64,000 nucleotides of DNA, from contig NZ_KE650771.1 in assembly GCF_000447295.1 (NCBI RefSeq), forward strand, positions 62,001-126,000, in the 5' to 3' direction. A model generated the notes under the pieces. The model was not told where the DNA came from. It did not search any database and saw only the letters and a program-made list of their open reading frames with translations. Below, in pieces: positions 28,861 to 38,151 of the stretch. Numbering within the stretch: the stretch's first letter is position 1; the number at the start of each line of letters is the position of its first letter. A program made the translations under genes and the position numbers. This DNA comes from Fischerella sp. PCC 9431 (GTDB lineage Bacteria; Cyanobacteriota; Cyanobacteriia; Cyanobacteriales; Nostocaceae).

Positions 28861-28929
28861 AAAAACAACATAAAATCCCTCAGTAGCCGATTACCAACAA
28901 GGGGAGTGAGTTATCAGATTTAATCTACC
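28861..28929 (+). ncRNA. nsiR1: NsiR1-type RNA copy 6 (diverged)
   Basis: TCCGGA at 28823-28828 is kept but the transcribed part is diverged: tccctcagtagccga...aagggga with a weakened stem (28877-28904). It is followed by several catctacca repeats (about 28955-28987). Confidence 0.5.
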
Positions 28930-28930
28930 A

Positions 28931-29994
28931 AACATCTATCAGTCGTTTATTTTAGACATCTACCAATCATCTACCAATCATCTACCAGTCTTTTTTTGAA
29001 AGCAAAACCGTTACTATAAAATTGGATGCAAACACTAGGGGTATCAAGATATAGGACTAAACGGATAGTAGGGTATAGAAAACAGAGTATGGAAAATAAG
29101 GCATAACAATTGTGAATTTCTCATTTTGAATTAGGTTGGCTTTTTTAACTTTCTGGTTTTATATCCAATATCCGAAAAAATCTTCCAGTTTTGGCAAGAT
29201 TATGAATTAGACCTATACTCATATACCCTAGTTTCTCCAAAAACTAGGTGGTAAAAATAAAAACCCCCTAGTGCTTGATAGTCAACTAGGGAAGCAGAGT
29301 TACCAGGGTATATTTACTAATCCAAAATTCTGGTTGTCTATATTGTCATCAGGATAAACTTTGCGGATTTTTACGGTAAATGGATAAATTTTTTTCCATT
29401 CCACTAAATGTACCAAATGTGCTGTGAGATCTGGTACAAACTAATTTGTGGACCAACAAAGGGTTATATCTAGTTTACTTGAGTACTTATCATGTAAGAC
29501 TAGACCCGAAGACACGATAATGTGGTGACGCGGTAAATTTTTTGATAAATAATTAGGCGGACATGATACGATATTCAACCCAGCATGGGCCAAAAAAATT
29601 TTAGAGGATTGGGGAGCAAAAGCAGGGATAAAGAAAAAATAATTTAGAATATCTTTTTCCTTACCTGATATCAGTTTCTAGCCTTTCGGTGAAAAGCAAA
29701 GGTAAAATCTTGTTTACATAGGGGAGTTTTTTTGGTAAGGATAGAAAAACTCCCCAGAGTGTATTAGCCAAACAGGGGAGTTAAAGATCAAGGTGCATCT
29801 ACCAATAAGAATGTTCTAGGCACAGCCGACAAAATCCGGATTAAAGTTGTAGAAGTTGCAAAAGCAGCAAAACAACTGCAATCAGAAACATCTCAGTTGC
29901 AAGATGCATCTAAATGTATCAGAAACAGCGAAACATCAACTTGAAAATGAATCGCGTGTAAAACCGGATCAGTAGGAGGCAAACAGGAGAAATT
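28931..29994. other. hetF upstream region with decayed NsiR1 modules
   Basis: About 1 kb without a gene. Two decayed modules are visible: a hairpin CCCTAG/CTAGGG at 29265-29291 followed by taccagggtatatttacta, and an AACTCCCC/GGGGAGTT hairpin at 29749-29782 followed by aaggtgcatctaccaat. A TCCGGA at 29835-29840 is not followed by an NsiR1 hairpin and lies 155 bp before the hetF start, so it may serve hetF itself (inference). Confidence 0.6.
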
Positions 29995-32523
29995 GTGACC
30001 CAGGAATTTCAAATTTCCGTAACCCCTGTAGGGCAAAACGACTACTTGGTGCGGACGGAAAGAGTCGCGCAGGGAGTGCCGTTGGCAGAAGAACTGGTGA
30101 CTTGGCCTGTAGCTGATTGGTTGACAGCTGCTGGACATTTGATGAATGATCCATTGAAGTTAGTGTTACAGGGAGATGCGATCGCCAGAAACTCTGTTAA
30201 CTTAGCAGCATTGGGTCGGGACTTTTACGAAAAATTGTTTAAAGGTACCCTTAGAGATAGTTGGATGGCCGCCCAAGGTATCGCCCAAAATCGCCAAGGT
30301 GTATTGCGGTTACGTTTAGGGTTAAAAGATAGTCGGTTAGCACGTTTGCCTTGGGAAGTGATGCACGCAGGCGATCGCCCCATAGCTACGGGACCGTACA
30401 TTGCTTTTTCTCGCTTCCAGTCTGGAATTAATGCTGCATCTCGTTTACCATCAAATTTGCTGACACCCCCAGAAGAAGGTGGTATCAGAGTATTGATGGT
30501 CATTGCTTCTCCTAATGACCGAACCCGTCTAAATTTACTTAAACAAGAAGCCGAAGAACTACAAGCGGAACTGCATCGTCAATCACCACGCTTCTCGGAA
30601 ACTGGGGCTTACCTACCAGGGATTGAATTAACTTTATTGCAACAACCAGGCAGAGAGGAATTAACACAAGCTCTTGAACAAAGACGGTATCACATACTGC
30701 ACTACTCCGGCCATAGTAACTTAGGCCCTAACGGCGGCGAAATTTATCTTGTCAGTAGTCGAACAGGCCTCACGGAAACACTCAGTGGCGACGACTTAGC
30801 AGGCTTACTTGTCAACAATAACATTCAAATGGCAGTGTTTAATTCCTGCTTAGGGGCATATGCAGCTACTTCTGATTCCACACAAGAAACCGGTGAACGC
30901 AATCTTACCGAAAGCTTAGTGAAGCGGGGTATTAGGAGTGTTCTGGCAATGTCAGAACGTATTCCTGATGAAGTTGCACTGACATTGACACAGTTATTTT
31001 ATCGCAACCTTGCTCAGGGATATCCTGTGGATCTGTGTGTGAGTCGAGTACGTCAAGGCTTAATTTCTGCCTATGGATCACATCAGATGTATTGGGCGTT
31101 GCCTATTTTGTATCTTGACAAAGATTTTAATGGTTATCTTGGTCCAGAAACTGATGCACCCCAAACCACAAAATTAATCAACGATTATGAGCAAGCTGTA
31201 GGGGGAACACCAGCATTATACTCAGCCACGGCAGATAGTACTAGTCTGTCTTTACCGATTGATAATATGATGCCCTCCGAGCTAACACAAGAATCTTCGG
31301 ACGTAGACTGGCTGGGTGAAGCAACCTGGGGCGATTTAGTAGATGAAATTGAGTCTGATGATCCAACTTATGCTCAAGATTCTAATTTTGTTGCCGAGAT
31401 ATTTGGTGAACTAGGCAGTCAAACAGATGGTAACGAGCAAACTTCGATGACAGCCAAACTCATAGGGGAAGACGAACAAGAGCATGAAGATAATATAGAC
31501 GATAATGAAGATATAGATGCTTTATGGGGAGAATTTGAACCGCAATTAGCCCCAAATAGACAAATCGCACCAGGAAGGGATGAAGTAGCTGTTGATGATA
31601 ACTTAGGTACAGATGCTGATTGGCAAAGTACTTTTGTTTCTTCTTATATTACTCCTTCTCAAAAAGCTGCCTATAGACGACGTGCGAGACGTCAGTGGTT
31701 ATCTCTCATTGGTGTTGTCGGAGTGAGTGCGATCGCACTATTTGTAGGCATCAATTGGTGGCGACAAAATCAACGAACTCCTACTACGATATCTGACATA
31801 CCAGGAATTCCTACACAATCTAAGTCTAGCCCTAGTCTGTCACCGATTAACCTCAAAACAGAAGCAACTGGAATTGTCACTGCCTATGCTACTGATAAAC
31901 TCAGCAAGGGTGACTTACAAAATGGACTATTAGCTGTAGAAGCACTTCTTGATCGTAACGCTCTAGAGAATGCGAAAACAGCCCTTGATCTTGTTCCTGC
32001 TGATAAGTTAGATAATCCTTTTGTCAACTTTTTGAAAGGACGGTTAGCATGGCAGTTTGCCCAAATCAAAGACACTAGATATAGTGTCGATGATGCCCGT
32101 CGATTTTGGGAAAATGCCGTAAAAACAGAACCAGATTCCCTTTTATATTCTAATGCTTTAGGTTTTGCTTACTACACAGAAGGCGATCTCAATCGTGCCA
32201 ATGACTCTTGGTTTAAAGCTTTGAACGCAGCTGTCAAACAGAATACATCAGCCAGTAATGTCGTAGCCAAACCAAAACAAGAAACTCAGGAGGCTTTAAC
32301 GGCTTACGCAGGATTAGCTATTGGATTATACAAATCTGCACGTAATCAGCCAGATTCTAAACGAGATCAATATATTAGCGAAGCAGTAAAACTGCGGCAA
32401 ATGGTGATCAAAGATGATCCTATTAGCTTTCAAAAAAACAAATTGGCTAACAATTGGATGTGGTCTGAAGAAGCAATTCAAGATTGGGAGTCTCTATTAA
32501 AAATAAACACTAAAACTCAATAA
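29995..32523 (+). CDS. hetF: HetF, CHAT-domain protease for heterocyst differentiation
   Basis: 842 aa, start GTG at 29995 behind AGGAG (spacing 6). The CHAT caspase-like domain (about 155-385) shows the catalytic pair H240 (HYSGHSNLGPNGG) and C285 (VFNSCLGAYAA). An acidic stretch (about 440-530), one membrane helix (about 572-591, LSLIGVVGVSAIALFVGINW) and a TPR-like C-terminal region follow. HetF is required for heterocyst formation in Anabaena and Nostoc and affects HetR turnover and cell division. The identification rests on the CHAT domain, the layout and the NsiR1 array in front, as in Anabaena PCC 7120. A paralogue of hetF is the main alternative. Confidence 0.88.
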   Translation: MTQEFQISVTPVGQNDYLVRTERVAQGVPLAEELVTWPVADWLTAAGHLMNDPLKLVLQGDAIARNSVNLAALGRDFYEKLFKGTLRDSWMAAQGIAQNRQGVLRLRLGLKDSRLARLPWEVMHAGDRPIATGPYIAFSRFQSGINAASRLPSNLLTPPEEGGIRVLMVIASPNDRTRLNLLKQEAEELQAELHRQSPRFSETGAYLPGIELTLLQQPGREELTQALEQRRYHILHYSGHSNLGPNGGEIYLVSSRTGLTETLSGDDLAGLLVNNNIQMAVFNSCLGAYAATSDSTQETGERNLTESLVKRGIRSVLAMSERIPDEVALTLTQLFYRNLAQGYPVDLCVSRVRQGLISAYGSHQMYWALPILYLDKDFNGYLGPETDAPQTTKLINDYEQAVGGTPALYSATADSTSLSLPIDNMMPSELTQESSDVDWLGEATWGDLVDEIESDDPTYAQDSNFVAEIFGELGSQTDGNEQTSMTAKLIGEDEQEHEDNIDDNEDIDALWGEFEPQLAPNRQIAPGRDEVAVDDNLGTDADWQSTFVSSYITPSQKAAYRRRARRQWLSLIGVVGVSAIALFVGINWWRQNQRTPTTISDIPGIPTQSKSSPSLSPINLKTEATGIVTAYATDKLSKGDLQNGLLAVEALLDRNALENAKTALDLVPADKLDNPFVNFLKGRLAWQFAQIKDTRYSVDDARRFWENAVKTEPDSLLYSNALGFAYYTEGDLNRANDSWFKALNAAVKQNTSASNVVAKPKQETQEALTAYAGLAIGLYKSARNQPDSKRDQYISEAVKLRQMVIKDDPISFQKNKLANNWMWSEEAIQDWESLLKINTKTQ

Positions 32524-32694
32524 TTAACAAATAAATTAACAACTATATATATCAACACACTTGATGTTAAGGTTTTGAGTCCTTGGAACAAAGAGTTTCC
32601 GAGGATTGGGCTGTGAGGCATAGAGGAAAGCAATTATTCCTCCTATACCCTTACACCTCTTTTTGAAGTGCGATCGCCACAAGACAATCTCATT

Positions 32695-32747
32695 CAATAT
32701 CACAAGCTTCACAAGTAATTTTCCGTGAAGCCCTTTATTTGATATTG
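32695..32747 (+). terminator. nested hairpin downstream of hetF
   Basis: Outer arms CAATATCA/TGATATTG enclose inner arms GCTTCAC/GTGAAGC. It lies 170 bp past hetF and about 65 bp before the next gene. No T-run directly follows, so it may be a terminator or an RNA-processing structure. Confidence 0.35.
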
Positions 32748-32811
32748 ATTTTCGCACAAAATAAAAGTTGCTTATATTTACACAAATTTTAAAGAAGAAT
32801 ACGACCAACCT

Positions 32812-33999
32812 ATGAAGCTCAGTCTGTGCATGATTGTCAAAGACGAAGAAAAAGCACTTCCCAAATGTCTGGGCAGCGTCAAAAATGTGGTAGATGAAAT
32901 AATCGTACTAGATACAGGTTCGAGCGATAGCACTGTGCATATAGCTCAGAAATTTGGTGCAAAGGTGCATGAGTTTGCATGGTGCAATGACTTCAGTGCA
33001 GCCCGAAATGCAGCCCTAAAATATGTCACAGGCGATTGGGTTCTGGTTTTAGATGCAGATGAAAGGCTCACGCAGAAAATTGTACCCCAGTTGCAAGAGG
33101 CGATCTACAGAGAAGAATATTTGCTGATTAATCTAGTTCGTCAAGAAGTCGGGGCGGTACAATCTCCCTATTCCTTAGTTTCTCGTTTATTTCGTAATCA
33201 TCCAGATGTCTATTTTTCTCGCCCTTACCATGCTTTAGTTGATGATAGCGTCACTGAAATTTTATCCAAAGAGCCGCAATGGCAAGTAGGTTATTTACAA
33301 GGTGTGGCAATTCTGCATTCTGGTTATGAAAAAGATGCAATCAATCAAAATAACAAACATGCTAAAGCACTAGCAGCTATGGAAGAGTTTTTAGCAACTC
33401 ATCCTGATGATCCCTATGTTTGCAGTAAATTAGGGGCATTGTATGTCGAAACCGGGAAAATTCCCGAAGGTGTGGAGTTATTAGCAAGAGGAGTGACTAC
33501 CGCAGAAGATAATTATGATATTTTGTATGAACTTTACTATCATTTAGGCATTGCTTACAGCCGATTACAAAATTTTAAACAAGCTGTTGCTCATTATCAA
33601 GCTGCAATTAAATTACCTATTTATCCTATGCTTAAACTAGGTGCTTACAACAATTTGGGTAATTTACTCAAAACAGCTGGAGATTTAAATAATGCCAAGA
33701 TTGCTTATGAAAAAACCCTGAAGATTGACCCCAATTTTGCTACCGGTCATTACAATTTGGGTATGACTCTCAAAGCAATGGGTTTATACACAGATGCGAT
33801 CGCCTGCTATCAAAAAGCTATTGGGATCAATCCTAACTATGCAGATGCCTATCAAAATCTCGGCGTTGTACTACTCAAAGTCGGTAATTTCCAGGCTAGT
33901 TTAGCTGCCTTTAATCGGGCGATCGCTTTACATGAAAAAAATAATCCCCAAGAAGCACAGCGATTGCGGCAAGGATTGCAAGAAATGGGCTTCATTTAG
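32812..33999 (+). CDS. glycosyltransferase family 2 with C-terminal TPR repeats
   Basis: 395 aa. GT-A fold at 1-200: LSLCMIVKDEEKALPKCLGS, DEIIVLDTGSSDST and the DxD-type LDADE. Residues about 225-380 are four or so tetratricopeptide repeats (YNNLGNLLKTAGDLNNAKIA, YNLGMTLKAMGLYTDAIACY). Such proteins transfer sugars to protein or envelope acceptors, with the TPR part recruiting the substrate; substrate unknown. It follows hetF on the same strand after 288 bp, so it is probably a separate unit. Confidence 0.88.
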   Translation: MKLSLCMIVKDEEKALPKCLGSVKNVVDEIIVLDTGSSDSTVHIAQKFGAKVHEFAWCNDFSAARNAALKYVTGDWVLVLDADERLTQKIVPQLQEAIYREEYLLINLVRQEVGAVQSPYSLVSRLFRNHPDVYFSRPYHALVDDSVTEILSKEPQWQVGYLQGVAILHSGYEKDAINQNNKHAKALAAMEEFLATHPDDPYVCSKLGALYVETGKIPEGVELLARGVTTAEDNYDILYELYYHLGIAYSRLQNFKQAVAHYQAAIKLPIYPMLKLGAYNNLGNLLKTAGDLNNAKIAYEKTLKIDPNFATGHYNLGMTLKAMGLYTDAIACYQKAIGINPNYADAYQNLGVVLLKVGNFQASLAAFNRAIALHEKNNPQEAQRLRQGLQEMGFI

Positions 34000-34046
34000 G
34001 CGAATATCTCACATAATGACCACATAATGACTATTAATCAAAAAAA

Positions 34047-34073
34047 TCCTAAGCCTCTACAGGAAGCTTAGGA
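34047..34073. terminator. hairpin after the glycosyltransferase gene
   Basis: Perfect 8-bp stem TCCTAAGC / GCTTAGGA. An A-run precedes it on the plus strand, so a T-run follows only on the minus strand; it nevertheless stands 48 bp after a plus-strand stop codon. Confidence 0.45.
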
Positions 34074-34242
34074 CACTCAATAAATGGATTGCTTCTAAAA
34101 TAGCAAATTTTAATAAATATTTAGATTGTTTTTATTTATGTTTGGTGGTTGGCTAACAACATTTCATCCTTTGTCCCGACGCTACACATAGGCTCGTATG
34201 ATGAAGATATAGAAAAAAGTAGCCAAATTTTAACGGCATCAC

Positions 34243-35109
34243 ATGGGCAGTATTTGGGAACTTGATTTTTACTCCCGTCCGATTTTGGACGAAAATCAGA
34301 AAAAAGTTTGGGAAGTTCTAGTGTGCGAAAGTCCCTTAGATACGCGCACCAAAACTGATTCTTTGTTTCGCTATGCTCAGTATTGCCCCAGTACCCAGGT
34401 AAACTCTGTATGGCTGCGAACCGCTTTGCAAGAAGCAATCGACAAAGCAGGAGAAGCACCAATTAAAATCCGCTTTTTCCGTCGCCAAATGAATAATATG
34501 ATTACCAAAGCTTGTGCTGATATTGGTATTCCAGCACAGCCAAGCCGGCGAACTTTGGTGCTTAATCAGTGGTTGCAGCAGCGAATGGAACAAGTGTATC
34601 CACAAGAACCAGGGTATCAAGGCGGGATAAATGCCTCAGTACGTTTAGAAGCACCTTTACCTCAACGCTTACCAGATGCTTTGGAATGGCAACAATGGGG
34701 ATTTGTGACTTTACCAGCATCAGAATTGTTTGATATGCCTGAGTGGGAAATTGACTTTGGCGAAGGATTTCCCTTGGAGTTAGCACAGATTTCTCCTGAA
34801 ACTAACATTCCTGGGATCTTGATTTTCTCACCAAGAGCCTTACCTCTGGCAGGCTGGATGTCTGGATTAGATTTAGCTTGGTTGAGATTTGATGACAATT
34901 CACAAGGAGGAAGATTGCTGTTAGAAACTGGTGCAACAGAAAGCTGGATTCTAGCGAATCTCAAAAAACCTCAAATTCTGGCAGAAGCAAGAAATTTTGA
35001 ACAAGCCAAGCAAAAAGCCAACGGAGTGCATTTTATTGGAGTGCAGTCTGATCCCCAATCCGAAGCTTTTACAGGATTTTGGCTGCTGTGTGAGATCAAT
35101 CTGTCTTAA
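34243..35109 (+). CDS. Tab2/Atab2-family protein (DUF1092)
   Basis: 288 aa. Starts MGSIWELDFYSRPILDENQK, with KIRFFRRQMNNMITKACADI and the tail GVHFIGVQSDPQSEAFTGFW, typical of Tab2. In Chlamydomonas and Arabidopsis Tab2/ATAB2 binds RNA and is needed for translation of photosystem I (and in plants II) subunits; the cyanobacterial role is less defined. It is followed 136 bp later by tldE on the same strand. Confidence 0.88.
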   Translation: MGSIWELDFYSRPILDENQKKVWEVLVCESPLDTRTKTDSLFRYAQYCPSTQVNSVWLRTALQEAIDKAGEAPIKIRFFRRQMNNMITKACADIGIPAQPSRRTLVLNQWLQQRMEQVYPQEPGYQGGINASVRLEAPLPQRLPDALEWQQWGFVTLPASELFDMPEWEIDFGEGFPLELAQISPETNIPGILIFSPRALPLAGWMSGLDLAWLRFDDNSQGGRLLLETGATESWILANLKKPQILAEARNFEQAKQKANGVHFIGVQSDPQSEAFTGFWLLCEINLS

Positions 35110-35245
35110 AGTGAATTGGGAGAGAAAAATGGGTAAAGGGTAACAGATAAACAGTAAGGGGAGAATTTTTATCATCTTTACCCTCTGCTGTTACCTTTAA
35201 CCTTTCCCTTTTTAACAATTCCCTAATCCACTGCCAGTACAAAAC

Positions 35246-36562
35246 ATGGTGTCTAAAAAGTTACCAAAAGATACACTAGCAGAACAACTGCTGGAACTAG
35301 CTTTAAAAGCCGGTGCAGAAGCTGCTGAAGTTTATCAATCGCGATCGCTTTCTCGACCAGTATTTTTTGAGGCAAACCGTCTCAAGCAGCTAGAAACAAA
35401 CCAAGCTGAGGGTACAGCGTTAAGGTTATGGTCTGATAGACGTCCGGGACTGGCAGTAGCCTATGGAATTGTGGAACCACAAACATTAGTAGAACGTGCC
35501 TTGGCTTTGAGTCAGCTAAATCAACCCGAAACCTTGGAGTTAGTCAGTAACTTCCAGCCCTCTTACCCTGACTTAGGACAAAATGTACCAGTAGAAAAGT
35601 TAGTAGAGTGGGGTAAAGAAACAATCGCCCTGATTCGTGACGTTTACCCAGAAGTTATTTGCAACGGCGACTGGGAATGTGATGTGGAAACTACTAGACT
35701 TGTAAATACTCAAGGTCTCGATTGTTACTACAACGACACTACTCTCAGTTGCTATATTTCGGCTGAATGGGTACGAGGAGACGATATTTTAAGTGTTTCC
35801 GATGGTGAAACTGAACGTGACACCCTCCAACCAAAAAAACTTGCTCACCAAATTTTACAACATCTAGATTGGACAAAAGAAAACGTTCCACCGCCTCAAG
35901 GTCGTGTCCCAGTTCTGTTTACTTCTAAAGCGGCTGATATGCTTTGGGCGACTGTGCAAGCGGCGTTAAATGCCAAACGCGTTTTGGAAGGGGCTTCTCC
36001 TTGGGCAGAACGTATGGGTAAGTTAGTAGTTTCTCCCTCCCTTAACCTTTACCAAGATCCCGAAGCAGGACCCTACAGTTGTCCTTTTGATGATGAAGGT
36101 ACTCCGACTCAGGCTATGGTGTTTATCCAAAACGGAGAATTACAAAACTTTTATTGCGATCGCACTACCGCAAGTCAACTTGGTAGTTTTTCCACAGGTA
36201 ATGGTTTTCGTCCGAGTTTGGGTAGTTATCCCACCCCTGGCTTATTTAATTTTCTCATCCAACCTGGTTCGGGATCACTACCAGAATTAATTGAATTTCT
36301 GGATGACGGTTTAATTGTGGATCAAATGTTGGGTGGTGGTAGTGGCATTTCTGGTGATTTTTCTATCAACGTAGATTTAGGCTATCGTGTCCAAAATGGG
36401 CAAGTAGTAGGACGTGTAAAAGATACGATGGTGGCAGGTAACGTTTATACTGCACTCAAACAAATAGCTAAACTAGGTGGCGACGCTGATTGGAATGGTT
36501 CGTGTTATACCCCTTCTCTCATTGTCGAAGGACTATCTGTAACTGGTAGAAATAACTGGTAA
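35246..36562 (+). CDS. tldE: TldE/PmbA-type protease subunit
   Basis: 438 aa. Family blocks: LELALKAGAEAAEVYQSRS, CPFDDEGTPTQAMVFIQNGE and the glycine-rich C-terminus MLGGGSGISGDFSINVDLGY. It lacks the HExxxH zinc motif, as expected for the TldE partner, which pairs with the catalytic TldD (33-1427). The two genes are about 34 kb apart, same orientation. PmbA is an older name for TldE. Confidence 0.93.
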   Translation: MVSKKLPKDTLAEQLLELALKAGAEAAEVYQSRSLSRPVFFEANRLKQLETNQAEGTALRLWSDRRPGLAVAYGIVEPQTLVERALALSQLNQPETLELVSNFQPSYPDLGQNVPVEKLVEWGKETIALIRDVYPEVICNGDWECDVETTRLVNTQGLDCYYNDTTLSCYISAEWVRGDDILSVSDGETERDTLQPKKLAHQILQHLDWTKENVPPPQGRVPVLFTSKAADMLWATVQAALNAKRVLEGASPWAERMGKLVVSPSLNLYQDPEAGPYSCPFDDEGTPTQAMVFIQNGELQNFYCDRTTASQLGSFSTGNGFRPSLGSYPTPGLFNFLIQPGSGSLPELIEFLDDGLIVDQMLGGGSGISGDFSINVDLGYRVQNGQVVGRVKDTMVAGNVYTALKQIAKLGGDADWNGSCYTPSLIVEGLSVTGRNNW

Positions 36563-36699
36563 TTGGGCATTGGGCATTGAAAACGATTTTGGATTTTGGA
36601 TTTTGGATTTTAGATTTTAGATTGAAATCCAATCCAAAATCGCAAATCTAAAATCTAAAATTCTTTGTCCTCCTTGTCCCCGTTTCCTGTTCTCCATTA

Positions 36700-37986
36700 C
36701 TACTTCTTCAGTGTAAAAAAGAACGTAGAACCCACACCTAACTCTGATTCTACCCAAACTTCTCCGCCATACATTTCTACAATTTTTTTAACTATGGCTA
36801 ATCCAATACCAGTACTATCTGAGTTTTTGTTGTCAGATAGTTTTTGAAAAATTTTAAATATGCGCTCAAAATGTTCTTTTTCAATGCCTAGACCATTGTC
36901 TCTAACACTAATTTGCCAATATCCATTCTTTTCAGTACAAGCAATTGTGATCTGACCTTGGGATTTATCGATGAATTTAATGGCATTACTCAATAAATTT
37001 TGAAAAACTTGCTCTAAACGAGTTTTTTCACCATAAACTAAAGGTAATTCATTAATTATATCTATGTGAATATTCTCGATAGGTTCGAGTAATTCAATTA
37101 CTTCTGTAACTACATCATTTAAATTTACTTGCCTAATTTCTTCTTTAATGCGTCCAATTCGTGAGTATTGTAATATTGCATCTATTAAACTATATATTTT
37201 TTTTACTCTAGCAATTAGCAGATTAATTAATTCCTTACCTTGGTCATCAAATTTGTCTGCATAATCAGATACTAACCATTCTGATAATGAGCTAATTCCC
37301 CTAAGCGGTGCTTTTAAATCATGGGAGACTATATAGGCAAAATCGTTTAATTCTTTATTTGTACTTTCTAATTCTTTTAATAACAACGCCATTTTTTCTT
37401 GAGACTGCTGACGTTGAATCACTTCTTGCTGGAGTAATTCATTCGTTTTGGCAAGTTCTGCTGTGCGCTGTTCTACTAATTCTTCTAAATTTTCTTTGTA
37501 TTCGCGTAACTCTTGTTCTACTCGTTTACGTTCTATAATTTCTATTTGTAAAGCGTTATTTGCTGCTTCTAGTTGTGCTGGGCTAGGAAGGGCTAGGGCT
37601 TGAGGTACTAAAGGTATTAAGGTTAAAGCAGTATAAACAGAAACTATAGCCGTGATCGCTTTAATTGCACCTGATAACCAATAATCTGGATGCCACAGTG
37701 TCCACACTCCCATAATGTGGGTAGTGCCACAAGAAATAATAAAAGCTCCAAACAAGAGAAAAACATTCTTGAATGGCACATCTTCTCTTTTACGGACAAA
37801 ATAAATCAGTGTAAGTGGAATTGAGTAATAAGACAGGGCAATGAGCGAATCTGCTAAAATATGCAACCATACTAACTCTGGCATCCATAGGTAACAATGA
37901 CCATGTGGGATAAAATTCCCGCTATAAAAAAAGCTACTCACAAAATCCACAGTCAAATCTCCGGTACATTTGAGTTTCAGTACCAT
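36700..37986 (-). CDS. histidine kinase with ethylene-receptor-type membrane domain
   Basis: 428 aa. Residues about 35-130 form three helices matching plant ETR1: LADSLIALSYYSIPLTLIYF, then LFGAFIISCGTTHI with C86 and H90, the residues that hold copper and ethylene in ETR1; D46 and P57 are also kept. A coiled coil (about 140-210) leads to a kinase core: H-box FAYIVSHDLKAPLRG (H222), N-box, DNGLGIEKEHFERIF and GTGIGLAIVKKIVEMYGG. No PAS, GAF or phytochrome domain lies between, unlike Synechocystis SynEtr1. No response-regulator gene is adjacent. Ethylene binding is inferred from the conserved residues. Confidence 0.9.
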   Translation of the reverse strand: MVLKLKCTGDLTVDFVSSFFYSGNFIPHGHCYLWMPELVWLHILADSLIALSYYSIPLTLIYFVRKREDVPFKNVFLLFGAFIISCGTTHIMGVWTLWHPDYWLSGAIKAITAIVSVYTALTLIPLVPQALALPSPAQLEAANNALQIEIIERKRVEQELREYKENLEELVEQRTAELAKTNELLQQEVIQRQQSQEKMALLLKELESTNKELNDFAYIVSHDLKAPLRGISSLSEWLVSDYADKFDDQGKELINLLIARVKKIYSLIDAILQYSRIGRIKEEIRQVNLNDVVTEVIELLEPIENIHIDIINELPLVYGEKTRLEQVFQNLLSNAIKFIDKSQGQITIACTEKNGYWQISVRDNGLGIEKEHFERIFKIFQKLSDNKNSDSTGIGLAIVKKIVEMYGGEVWVESELGVGSTFFFTLKK

Positions 37987-38151
37987 ATAAAAAGTGATAG
38001 CTCATCTATTTTAGGAAATATTTTTTGTCATTTGTCATTAGTAAGCCTCTCAGCGACTTTATACTTCTTAACGAAACCCACAGGATAATTTATGTGTAGG
38101 ATCAATCCAAAATCCAAAATCCAAAATTGTTTGACTCTTGATTATTGACTA

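Larger units (their letters stand above)
28105..28930 (+). repeat. tandem repeat array of NsiR1-type small-RNA genes
   Basis: Six units. Four consecutive TCCGGA-to-TCCGGA distances are 139, 139, 139 and 140 bp. Each full unit has TCCGGA (28266, 28405, 28544, 28683, 28823), then about 55 bp later a small hairpin of CCCC...GGGG type, then ttatcagggtgcatctacca. TCCGGA is the DIF+ element seen near -35 of heterocyst-specific promoters in Anabaena. In Anabaena PCC 7120, NsiR1 is encoded in a tandem array upstream of hetF, exactly as here. Open reading frames across the array are products of the repeat and are not genes. Confidence 0.9.

Noticed and set aside
28364-28923. Three overlapping open frames of 62-127 aa over the NsiR1 array
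   Set aside because: They follow the 139-bp repeat, share the same peptide, and lie on the RNA genes; no start signals and no family.
28105-28930. Possible CRISPR array
   Set aside because: Units are about 139 bp and nearly identical throughout, without spacer-like variable parts; no cas genes are present.
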